A stretch of DNA of 64,000 nt from Apostichopus japonicus (Eukaryota > Echinodermata > Holothuroidea > Aspidochirotida > Stichopodidae): NCBI RefSeq assembly GCF_037975245.1, contig NC_092569.1, positions 2,581,501 to 2,645,500 on the forward strand, written 5' to 3'. Under the pieces are notes generated by a model. That model had not been told where the DNA came from, did not search any database, and saw nothing but the letters and a program-made list of their open reading frames with translations. Below, piece by piece: positions 55,016 through 64,000 of the stretch. How positions within the stretch are numbered: position 1 is the first letter of the stretch; every line of letters begins with the position of its first letter. Both the position numbers and the translations under genes were made by a program.

Positions 55016-57695
55016 TCATACCCCATTAATACCAAACTCTGATATTTCCGATATACATTGAGGTACTAAATGATATCCCATGAGATGTTGCACAACGTGG
55101 TATATGATTGTTCATAACATACTGTACCCAATGTTACTTTTCATGCATGTAGGACATAATAACCCATCTGAAGGCTAGTGTGGCTCTCTTTTTTACTCTG
55201 AGGATACAGGTAATATCTAGCACCCAAAACTGACCAATAAAACACCTCCAACTAACCTCTTCTCTTGTCTCAAAATTTCTTCACAAAATTTAATCGACAT
55301 TTTAATGGCTATTATATTTATAATTCCAACGATTCCATCAAGCAACATAGTAACATTCTTTCCTACCGACTATTTCCATCAATTTGTTTCGCTTCTCTAA
55401 AATCTCTATTCTAGTACAATCTAGTCCTCCACTTTTGAAACATGACTCAAATATGCTTGTATAAAACACCATACCGTATAAAACACCTTGTTGGGTATGA
55501 AAAATAAAAATATGAATGTTATAAAAATATGAAACTTAAAAAGGAGCATTGCCAAAACTGAAAAGTGTAAAGCACCAAATTTTGCACAGAACCGGGTTCA
55601 CATAACTTTGTTGGAAGACAGTGCGAACCCATCCCGCAATCTCCGAATACTGCATACGAGATGACTTGCACGACGTCACATGACCCCTAAACAGATTTAC
55701 CAAGAAAACAGTAAAGATCGTATCCTCTAAAAAAAAAAAAATAAAAAAAAAAGTGGGGAGAAAATGTGTAATTATATGAAGGTTTTTCTCCTTTTTATTT
55801 AAACTTAACAATAAGTAGCAATATTGAATTCCTTCCTATCAGCATTTAGTTGTAGATTTATGTTGCTTTACAGTTTAACAAGAGTTTGTCACAAAATTTA
55901 AGAATATGAAATTTATTGTTAAATATTACCACACAAGGCATATCAAAAAAACATATCTAGATTACTTTGTTTTTCATTACATGGGGGAAAAAAGCAGAGA
56001 AAGCTATTTTTGAACATGCAAAAATTCTCCTGTCTTGGCTTTTTTTGGAGGGATAACATTGAATATAAGTTTTTACGAGCAGAAGTGATGTTTTTTTTCT
56101 CTTACAAACCTACCATGTTGAGATGCTAAGGCCTTACATGAAAGCACTGCATGAATAGAAATTTACAAAAAGATCCAATAAAAAATGTCAAAATGTCAAT
56201 TCCCTTACACCAATCGGTGTTTTATCATATTTCTCTGTAAAGTTTTGTATCTTGAGGATTTCTGGTGAACATCAAAGGGTGTTGGGTTAGCTTACATCCT
56301 ATCATAGCTAATCGGAATGAAAGGAACTCATTAAGACTTCTTCTCCTTCGATGGAACTTTAGATGAGCATAGTAAACAAAGGATATTAATTTCCTTTCAT
56401 ACTGTGAATTATCTATCGAAAGCTATTTGAGAGCCCATTTCAAGTCGACCGACTAAATGGTACAAAGACTGAATTGAAATGTGTCTATCAAAATGGCCAT
56501 ATTTGTTAGTAATCCAACAGCCTCCAAAGGAGGGATTTCTTGGCAGCCCAAATAATGTCCCTTTTCTCCTTTTTTCTAAATTACATCAGGGCATCCATTT
56601 GGACCACCTCGTTCCCCCCACCCCCTCTGCTGTCCATCAATTATATTTCTCCAATAAAGTTCTCAGCAATGAAGAAGTTCCAAACCCTAATGAGTCACCG
56701 TTGGTGGGTGAGACCTAGAATTTTTTTTTTCTCAATTTTTTTCCTTTTTTAACAGCAGAGTTGTATTTATTTCAATTTCAATTACATGAAAATCTTGAGA
56801 GAGAGAAAAAAAAAATGATATAACAATTGTGTTTACGTTATTTTATGAGGTATTTGAAAGGCATAAAAATGAGTAGCTCGCTAAAAAATCTATTTACACA
56901 TTCGTGATTGAGGTGAGTCAGTTATGAAGTAGTAATATTCTGGCATGACATGGCGAGTGTTAAAAATACTTAAGAGAGAAAAAAAAAAATGAGGGGAAAA
57001 AAAAAAGACTCAATAATTTACTGGTTCCTTGGTAATTCCTAGAAAAAAACTTCTTGGCCTCTTCAGTGACAGTGTCTCCATGTAAAAGGATATGTCTTAA
57101 AGAAAAAAAAGAAAATGAGATGCTTACGGAAAATGATAAAATGTCACACACTTCTCCACTTAATACAATGAAAAACTTTACAGTTGTTTTGCAATGTCAA
57201 ACTGAAAATTATTAGAAAAGGAAGAGCTAAAGAAAAGAGTTGCATAATTTGTTAAACATTATGGAGAGAACCGGCAAGCCAAAACTTTGTCTAAAACCCC
57301 TTCCTCCCCCACCCCCCAAAAAATGAAAATCTAAACCCCCCGAGTTATTTCAGTGTTAAGAAGACTTTGAATGTCGAATATCAATTGACAAAGATTTTAA
57401 TGCCCGTAGGCAAGAGCGACAAACAAACAAAAATAGAATAAATATAAACAAGAAACAAACCAACGACGACACAACACGGCGACGATCAAAGGGTGTAGTT
57501 ATAAGGTTCAATGTCAAACAGACTATGTGACGGCATTATACAGAAAAAAATAAACTCCTTTTTACTTGTTGTAATTTATAATACTGATACATAGAACTAT
57601 GACATTTTAAGTCTTATTTAAATGCACAAATTTACATGTTAAATATTCATTGTATGAAGACATGATGCATATTCATGACATTGTTGAGGTATCTT

Positions 57696-57731
<36 letters not shown>

Positions 57732-58115
57732 TTAGTTAGAGAAAACAACAGATGGCAACAATTGTGCACCTCAAATTTAAGGTCAAGGGTCATGAGAAAG
57801 AAGCGTGTAAAAGTGCAAAAATAATGAATAATCATGAGGCAGCAATGAAAGACATGCACAAGGAAATCGAATAACAATTAATCACAGGAAAGAAGAAAGT
57901 AAAGAAAAAAAGGCAGCAGAGCTTTTTAAAAATAAACCAAAGAAGCCCTAAAATTGTAATATTTTAACCCCTATTACCCTTTCCTTTTAAATCATTTTTT
58001 ACAGAGAACTCAAAACATTGACAAGCATTAAAAAAAAATCTCCACTTTGATTGCATGGTATATCGTTCTGCTGTAGGACGGCACCCCCTTTCAAACGGTA
58101 CATTTTTCTCTCAAA
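55016..58115. other. AT-rich noncoding region with long A tract
   Basis: No gene is supported. Holds an A29 tract at 57,701-57,729 and other A-runs at about 55,730-55,752 and 56,993-57,006. If the zinc-finger gene has a very long 3' UTR this could be part of it, but no decisive polyadenylation signal can be chosen from sequence alone. Confidence 0.5.
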
Positions 58116-58511
58116 CTAGCATTTCCTACATTTTCTGAACAAAAGTTGGACCAGAACAATGTTGTAAATTTGTTTAGGTCGCAACATCAATTCCATCTCA
58201 TCTTTCTCGAGGAGCGTTACCTTTAAGACGACACATTTTCTGGAGTGAACGGACACAAAGCTTTCAAAAGTTTTCAAAGTTTCAAAAGTTTTCAAACTTG
58301 GCAAAAATAGTGATTCCTTTAGCAGATTGGATATTACTCCAAAACTTGTGCTGGCTGGCCTTCTTTTAACGAGGGTGGAAAATATCTCTCGGATGAGACA
58401 GATGTGTTTAGGTACCTCGTTTTTTAACATGAAACAAAAGGTTTTAATTGGTGAAACATATCTCAAATATAACTTAAAAGTTTGATGGGGTGGGGTGATG
58501 AGACTAGTCAT
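58116..58511 (-). other. Unassigned 131-codon open frame
   Basis: This is the longest open frame in the window outside the zinc-finger exon and the frames antisense to it. It starts with ATG at 58,511 and ends at 58,116. The product is basic, with a repeated L-K-T-F-E segment that comes from a local TTTCAAAGTTTTCAAAAG duplication, and ends in a basic C-K-C tail. I recognise no domain, and codon use is AT-biased like the flanks. It may be chance. A possible donor (AAAG|GTAACG) lies inside it at about 58,221. Confidence 0.2.
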
Positions 58512-58718
58512 TGATCAAAAAGTTTCTGATTTTACTCTATTTTACTGATTTTACTTAGTCATTTTAAATGCTGACTGATAATTTTCCCAAATTTTTCCCA
58601 AATGTAGAGCTTGAAATTATCAGGTATGAAGATTTAATTGGTGAAACATACCTCATTCATGAAACAAAATGGGTATGTGATGAAGGAAATGATCGAATGT
58701 TCCTAAAATTTAACTTAC

Positions 58719-58851
58719 CATGATCAGGATCAAATCTGGTAGAAAAATGCAGAATTTGAGGAAATGTCTCGGCAATGTCTCGTGAAAGAGAGACTTCACC
58801 AATGTTGCCAACTAATTTGAATGTAAAAAGCCCATGCTTAAGAACGACCAC
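58719..58851 (-). CDS. Candidate coding exon, function unknown
   Basis: The minus-strand 133-nt stretch is preceded by a T-rich tract and AAACTGTGAG, and followed by a near-perfect donor, CATG|GTAAGT (58,713-58,718). It is open throughout in one frame, giving 44 codons plus one base, with a product reading VVLKHGLFTFKLVGNIGEV and continuing to FDPDH. I do not recognise it. It could be an exon of an unannotated minus-strand gene between the zinc-finger gene and the satellite, or a fortuitous frame. There is no partner exon I can identify with confidence. Confidence 0.25.
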
Positions 58852-59992
58852 CTCACAGTTTAGAACAGAAAAAGTAAAAGTCAGCCATTAAAAAAAAAAA
58901 AAAAACAACTAATAATATTAATAAAAATATAAAAGCATAAAATAATATACACAAGAAGAAGTTGGTTATATTTGTACAATAATTGGCTAATAGGGCATTG
59001 AGATAAATATTGAGTATATTCTGGATACAGAAAGTACATTTTTATTCAATAAAGTGAAATGTTTCAATATATAAAATTTTTGCTTCAAGCTTCCTTTTTC
59101 ATTTCTTGCCTTTGTTAGGTTTTTGACAGCCCCTCCCCCTCACCCAAAAGACAATAAAGATCCTTAAAATATACTTTCAATGATATCTAAGAAGACAAAA
59201 AAATCAATAAAAATAGTTCAAGCTGTCTGCTATAAAGGTGATACTTGGTAATTTTTATATTTTAATGGAGGGTAAAAACAATTTAAAATAATGATAATTT
59301 ACTCCCTCAATTGCAGTTCAGCTGAATGTGCTAGAGTGAATACTATATAATTTTATTTCTGGTCTTTATATGAATAATATCAGGTTACCAATTCAGATGA
59401 ATAATGTCTTAATAAAAACAAAACATGAAAAGGTAAATAAGGAGTTTGAAGTTTCATTAAGGTTTAGTTTTTGTCTTGAAAATGAGGGGTGGGTGGGGGG
59501 GGGTAGGGGGTTAAAAGGAGAAGAACATAACCCGGGTTATGTGTGGCAGGCTTTGTTGGGCATTGTGATTGAGACAAGCTGCCAAAGATCAACTGCAATA
59601 ATTTCACAAGGAACAAAGATACAATATACACACACGCACACACACATTTAACATACAAAGAATGAAAGAAACAAATAGAAAACAGATTAAAAACCAAAAA
59701 GTTAAAATAAAATGGACGAACAAACAGAGAAACAGATTAGAAATGGAAGCTGCAAAAATTTGAAGGAAAAAAAAAAAGAAGAATTCCCACAGCCTGTTTG
59801 CCAATATACACATGCCAAGAATCGTATTGCACCTTGGAGTTTAAACTTGCACGTGTGTCACAGTTTCCTCTCTTACGAGAACTTGGAAAAACTCATGGAA
59901 GCACTCAGTTTTTCATGTTTAACCAAGTCATCGATTAAGAGGGAGAGTAAAATAGAAACCTTTTCAACGAAAATATAAAAAAGTGAGATATT

Positions 59993-60036
59993 TATCTATA
60001 TACATATATATCACTACATATATATATATATATATG
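59993..60036 (+). repeat. (TA)n microsatellite
   Basis: Alternating TA with CA interruptions, probably polymorphic. It lies in the presumed 3' region of the zinc-finger gene. Confidence 0.85.
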
Positions 60037-60602
60037 TAATTAAATATACGTATATACTTGTCCAACTCATTTTCATTTCCACCAAAATGTTGAAGACCGT
60101 AAAAATCTTTAAAAAGAGAAGTTTGAATATGGATAAAGTTTCAACGGAGAGGTACCACACTTTTCTCCATATTTTAAATTTAAAGCAAAGTTGCTGAAGT
60201 TTTGGAAGAAGTCATCCCAAATTATTTTAGACAAAATACAAGAATGAAGGCCAACTCTTTCAATATGAAAGAAATGCAGACAAAAAATCTGTTTTCATTG
60301 TTGATCTTAATTCATTGCAACAAAATTCAAAATTCAAAAAAAAAATTATATATATATTTTAGAGTTAACCTGACAATTTCTCACTCGTATGTTAATATTT
60401 CAGGAAGGGTTAAAAATAATGTCGGTAGGTTTTGTTTACTGTTTCCCCTAAATTGAGTGTCAAACAAGCTGTGGAAATTTAAGACTGGATATATAATATC
60501 AACAGAATAAGATATCGCAGACTCGAGAATAAAAGATGTCAAAAGTAGAAGTGCCAACCAAAAGTGATATAGTAAAAAATGATGCAATAAATAACGAGAG
60601 AT

Positions 60603-60624
60603 AGAGAAAGAGAGAGAGAGAGAG
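60603..60624 (+). repeat. (GA)n microsatellite
   Basis: About ten GA units with an A-rich end, roughly 110 bp past the stop codon. In the gene's sense strand it is a (TC)n tract, a possible pyrimidine-tract binding site in the 3' UTR. Confidence 0.85.
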
Positions 60625-60733
60625 AAAAAATTAAGCAAAAATCAGTCAAAGTTTGGATACACTTAAAGCTGAAAACAAAAAGGCTGTCACGTCATTCAAT
60701 CAAAACGATCCTCTCAGGTTTAAAAATGTGACT

Positions 60734-62356
60734 TCATTGAAAGGCCTGGTGAAACCGCGGCAGTGCCTGGTTCCCGAGGAAGCCCACGTGCATGGGGTCA
60801 AGGCCCTGCTGGCTGACTTGGTGGGAACTCATCTGCATCTGGTTGACGTGGAGATCCACGGCTGTAACCTGCGGCATCCCGATGTGCTCCACAGAGTGTG
60901 CCTGAATTACGTTATGAGGTAGATGGGCCTGTGGAGCATTCTGGGTAGACTGAGGTAGCGATGCGTGGGACGTGGTGGGTACCATCATATGTGGAGAGGT
61001 CGGTGTCGGCGGTGGGATGCCCTGGTGGTGGTGGTGGTGGTGGTGTTGAGGCTGCATGTGGGTGGAGTTGACCGGCAGGAAACCCAGCAGGTGGCCCACG
61101 TCCACTGACGTAGGGGTCATTGGATCGACCCCCATCTTGCAACTGCCCATGGACTCCATGCTCTCCATGACCGGCTCCACCTTGATCTGCGGGTGGTAGT
61201 TATTGTTGAACCGAGAGGGCGGTACGGGTGGTATCTTCAGGAGCTCCATCAGCCGGTTCCTCACGGGAGGCGACATCGGGTACGGCGGCTCCTGCTGGAT
61301 CGAGGTCGATGGAATCTGGGGATGTAACAGCTGCTGCGAATCGTGCATACTATGAAACGGTTCCTGAAATGTCATGCCCTGCGAGGTCACCATGTTCGGC
61401 ATCGACGCCACGGCCATCGCCTGCAGGTGCTCGCCGAGCCTAACCCGTATCTGTGGATCGCTGCCCTCGTGGCTCTTGCGAGTGTGGCGGACCAGGTGGT
61501 CCTTCCGGCCGAACCGCTGGCCACAGGTCTGGCATAAGAAGTCTTTTCTACCCGTATGTACGACCATATGTCGGCGCACGTCCTTGCGCGTATAAAATTT
61601 ACGGTCGCAGTGTTCGCACTGGTGCTTCTTTTCCTTGGTGACACTGGACTTCCCTGAATGTGACTTGATGTGTTGCAGTAGCGCCTCCGTATTCTCACAT
61701 TCCCGCTCGCAGATCTTGCAGACGAGCTCCCCCGACGCGGCCGCGTGCATGGCTATGTGTTTCTTGTACCCTGGCTTGGTGTTGTAGACTTTCCCGCACT
61801 CCGTGCACCTGAAGAGGACCTTGTTCGGGTCGTGGGTGTGCAGGTGGTTCTTCAGGTGATCCTTTCGGTGGAACTTCTTATCGCAGAAAGTGCAGCTGTG
61901 CATTTTGTTCGGTGAGTGAGTGGCCATGTGTCTCAGCAACTTGTATTTGGATATGAAAGCCTTGCCACAGTCAGACTCTGAACAGGTAAATGGCCTCTCC
62001 CCGGTGTGCAGGTATGTGTGGGTCTTCATCTTCTCCGCCGTCATGAATACTTTATCGCACTGGCCGCATGCAAAATTTTTGCTATCCTTCTTCCCCCTTC
62101 CACGTGCCCCCTTGCCTTTCGTCTTGCCCGCCTGGCCTTTGTCCGAACCGGAGGGACCCTCGATCTCTTTGGACATCTCCTCGCCCTCTTTCAACTTGGG
62201 TTTCCGGCCTCTCTTGGCTTTCCGCGACTCGCACAGGTGCGACTCGAGCTGGTTGAATGTTGCAAAGACTTTGTTACAACTCGAGCACTTCCACGGTTCA
62301 GAGGAGGATGGCGCCTCGTTGTTGTTGGTATCGTTGTACTGGAAGCTTGTGCTGGC
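60734..62356 (-). CDS. PLAG1-like: PLAG-family C2H2 zinc-finger transcription factor, last coding exon
   Basis: The last exon of a nuclear DNA-binding regulator of the PLAG1/PLAGL1/PLAGL2 family. It is 540 codons, phase 0 at its 5' edge, ending with TGA. Exon residue numbers: a degenerate finger (C24, C27, H40, C42); a basic, AT-hook-like stretch (KRGRKPK at 48-54) and a K/G-rich linker to about 90; then seven C2H2 fingers with cysteines at 97/100, 125/130, 155/158, 184/187, 213/216, 247/250 and 275/278. The motifs [37 protein letters not shown] and QRFGRKDHL are hallmark PLAG sequences. The C-terminal 240 residues are rich in M, P, Q and H, with H7 at 438-444 and a SUMO-type IKVE at 391-394, and are probably the activation domain. 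PLAG proteins bind GRGGC(N)6-8GGG-type sites. The exon is clearly GC-richer than its flanks. The initiator and N-terminus lie in upstream exon(s) outside the window or unrecognised. Assignment to one vertebrate paralogue is not possible; in invertebrates one gene usually represents the family. Confidence 0.95.
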   Translation of the reverse strand, partial: ASTSFQYNDTNNNEAPSSSEPWKCSSCNKVFATFNQLESHLCESRKAKRGRKPKLKEGEEMSKEIEGPSGSDKGQAGKTKGKGARGRGKKDSKNFACGQCDKVFMTAEKMKTHTYLHTGERPFTCSESDCGKAFISKYKLLRHMATHSPNKMHSCTFCDKKFHRKDHLKNHLHTHDPNKVLFRCTECGKVYNTKPGYKKHIAMHAAASGELVCKICERECENTEALLQHIKSHSGKSSVTKEKKHQCEHCDRKFYTRKDVRRHMVVHTGRKDFLCQTCGQRFGRKDHLVRHTRKSHEGSDPQIRVRLGEHLQAMAVASMPNMVTSQGMTFQEPFHSMHDSQQLLHPQIPSTSIQQEPPYPMSPPVRNRLMELLKIPPVPPSRFNNNYHPQIKVEPVMESMESMGSCKMGVDPMTPTSVDVGHLLGFLPVNSTHMQPQHHHHHHHQGIPPPTPTSPHMMVPTTSHASLPQSTQNAPQAHLPHNVIQAHSVEHIGMPQVTAVDLHVNQMQMSSHQVSQQGLDPMHVGFLGNQALPRFHQAFQ

Positions 62357-62385
62357 CTGAAGACAAAAATGATAACAACAAACCA
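62357..62385 (-). other. 3' splice site of the PLAG exon
   Basis: The minus strand reads a pyrimidine-rich stretch ending TTTTTGTCTTCAG|GCCAGC. It is the first good acceptor upstream of the conserved domain, and it marks where similarity to a plausible protein stops. Open reading continues 41 codons into the intron, but that part (rich in F, C and L) looks like translated intron. Confidence 0.85.
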
Positions 62386-64000
62386 AAAATTGAAGGAAAG
62401 TAACAAATGTAGCCTGAATACTGGTTTTTTGAAAACCTGGTTTGCAATCGTAAAGTTTCGAAAGGGAAAGACGACCCAATATTCTCTATGTCAAACGTTG
62501 GAATTTCATACCAAATGTGTGTAAAACCTTTGCTTCACCCTAGCAACCAGCCAAAAATTTGTCAACCTCAATTGCCATCTTTGGGTTTAAAATGGTTTTT
62601 TCTTAAGATCACTCACCCTTGAGATGCTTAAAAGGAAATGACATCGTAGAAGCATAGAATGGAGGAATCCGAGCATAGAAATGGATAAATTGGCAGGTGG
62701 GTGTCACAAGAATAACTTCAATGGGTATTTTGGAGACTGCATTTATCTCTACCATCTTTGATATCATATCCCAAAGAATCCACACAATCAAGTCTCACAT
62801 AGCTTAACTAGTTTATGTTTTGTCAATCACATAACGACCAGAAATTTCCACAATTTTGAAAATTGTAATTTTTTACCCATTTTATCTCTGTTTTTGCAAT
62901 AAAGTGTCTGGGTGACAACCATTTCAAACTTGAAGGGAACTGGGCAAAATTTGAAAATACAATTTAATATTCCTTTCTTTAAAAAGTGTAGGAAGGTTCC
63001 TCAGTTTGATTCTGTTCTGAGCAATACCTAGAAAATTTGCTGAAATTGACACAATTGAGGAATAATGCAGAGGAATGCTTTAGAATGGAAGAGGTACAAT
63101 CCATGTCCTCCAGTGATCAGTTGTAATAAACTTGTTTCCCTCTGGTGGCACCATGCCAGTGTGAGAATCACTGCACCCTGACACCCCCTCTCCACCCCTC
63201 CCTGGGCCCTTTGTTCCACTTCACCACAGGCTTTTCCTGGGGGAAAAAGTGGAACGCCCAAACACAGGTCAACACAAGAATCTATATCCTGTCACAAGAA
63301 ATCAAATGTATGAACTAGAAGTATATTCGGTGACACAGTATTTTTCCAAGTTGTCTATCTACTATATCATTCTTGGATTGGATTGTCTCACGTTTTCACA
63401 CTTTACTACACGTGTGAAAACTAAAGGTTTCAACACATTTTTACATGTTTTAGGAACATGTGCCAATGTATGGAAACATGCAAATCTACCTATGAAATTC
63501 GTTCCAAGAACACTGGTTTTTCCAATGTCTGCTCTTCTGTGTCATACCCTTGCGATCACAGGTATGGGTTGACACAAGTTTCTTTTGTAAGGTGTAATTG
63601 CCAAATTTGAAAATCACATTCATTATAAAATATCGTTATTGAATTGACTAATAAAATGACAACAGTGGAGAAGTGCAAATTAAACAAGGACTATTAAAGT
63701 TGGCTTCAAAATGTAATTTCGTCATTTGTCATCGAAGCACCACATGATTCTGTAACCACTTCCTCCGAGAGTTTCTATTTTCTTATCAAATGAAACCAGG
63801 AAAACCGGATGACAACTTTGTCAACGAGAGGGGAATTCGAGAGGTTTAATGCGGAGTCAATTATCCCGTATTGCTTAGTACCATGCTATGCAATATCGTG
63901 TAAAATGACTACTAAGTACTACACTAATGCAAGGCTGTTTGTGCTTTCAACGTACAATAGAATTTAAAAAAAATACAGGAACCACAAATATAATAATTGT
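62363..64000 (-). other. Upstream intron of the PLAG-type gene
   Basis: About 1.6 kb of AT-rich sequence to the window edge. Frames up to 107 codons (plus, 63,249-63,572) show no domain. A donor-like GG|GTGAGTGATC on the minus strand at about 62,618 lacks a convincing acceptor partner. The first coding exon is expected beyond 64,000. Confidence 0.6.

Larger units (their letters stand above)
58852..60733 (-). other. Probable 3' UTR/3' flank of the PLAG-type gene
   Basis: Directly downstream of the TGA stop at 60,734. The DNA is AT-rich with simple repeats: (GA)n at 60,603-60,624, (TA)n at about 59,993-60,036, and (CA)n at 59,627-59,646. Minus-strand AATAAA hexamers occur at about 59,353 and 59,042, either of which could serve as a polyadenylation signal. 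The assignment as UTR is inference from position. Confidence 0.45.

Overview
This is eukaryotic (animal) nuclear DNA, not bacterial. It has one recognisable protein-coding exon, on the minus strand at 60,734-62,356, with a proper intron acceptor. That exon encodes a seven-finger C2H2 transcription factor of the PLAG family (PLAG1/PLAGL1/PLAGL2). The single PLAG-type gene, compact SINE/LINE debris, tandem TGACCTTTGACC-type repeats and unsuppressed CpG suggest an invertebrate deuterostome, most likely an echinoderm. The species is inference; the metazoan assignment is firm.

Layout. 1-37,201: one uninterrupted satellite array running off the left edge of the window. The monomer is about 323-326 bp, with roughly 110 full-length units plus 11 short 148-bp units, all in the same orientation. 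Almost every full unit carries an EcoRI site, a perfect CRE (TGACGTCA), a 9-bp-arm hairpin and a 16-bp perfect palindrome (GATTTTGGCCAAAATC). Units are organised into nested higher-order blocks with exact shifts of 993, 1,297, 1,793, 1,942, 2,442, 2,635 and 3,094 bp. 37,202-44,205: AT-rich low-copy DNA with a local duplication, a small foldback element, candidate noncoding exons, tRNA-derived SINE pieces and frameshifted non-LTR reverse-transcriptase fragments. 44,206-45,878: a diverged island of the same satellite, starting with one inverted partial unit and decaying progressively to the right. 45,880-46,650: a separate old repeat rich in TGACC motifs. 46,650-60,733: AT-rich noncoding DNA with many homopolymers, a 41-bp minisatellite (54,590-55,015) and two unassigned open stretches near 58 kb; it is probably 3' flank or 3' UTR of the PLAG-type gene. 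60,734-62,356: the PLAG-family exon. 62,357-64,000: its upstream intron, with nothing else recognised.

The most notable structure is the satellite: a pericentromere-like or heterochromatin-like array in which about a hundred consensus CREB/ATF sites are tandemly arranged, with clear evidence of repeated unequal exchange, ending roughly 24 kb from a conserved developmental transcription factor gene. No multi-gene operon or defence system is present.
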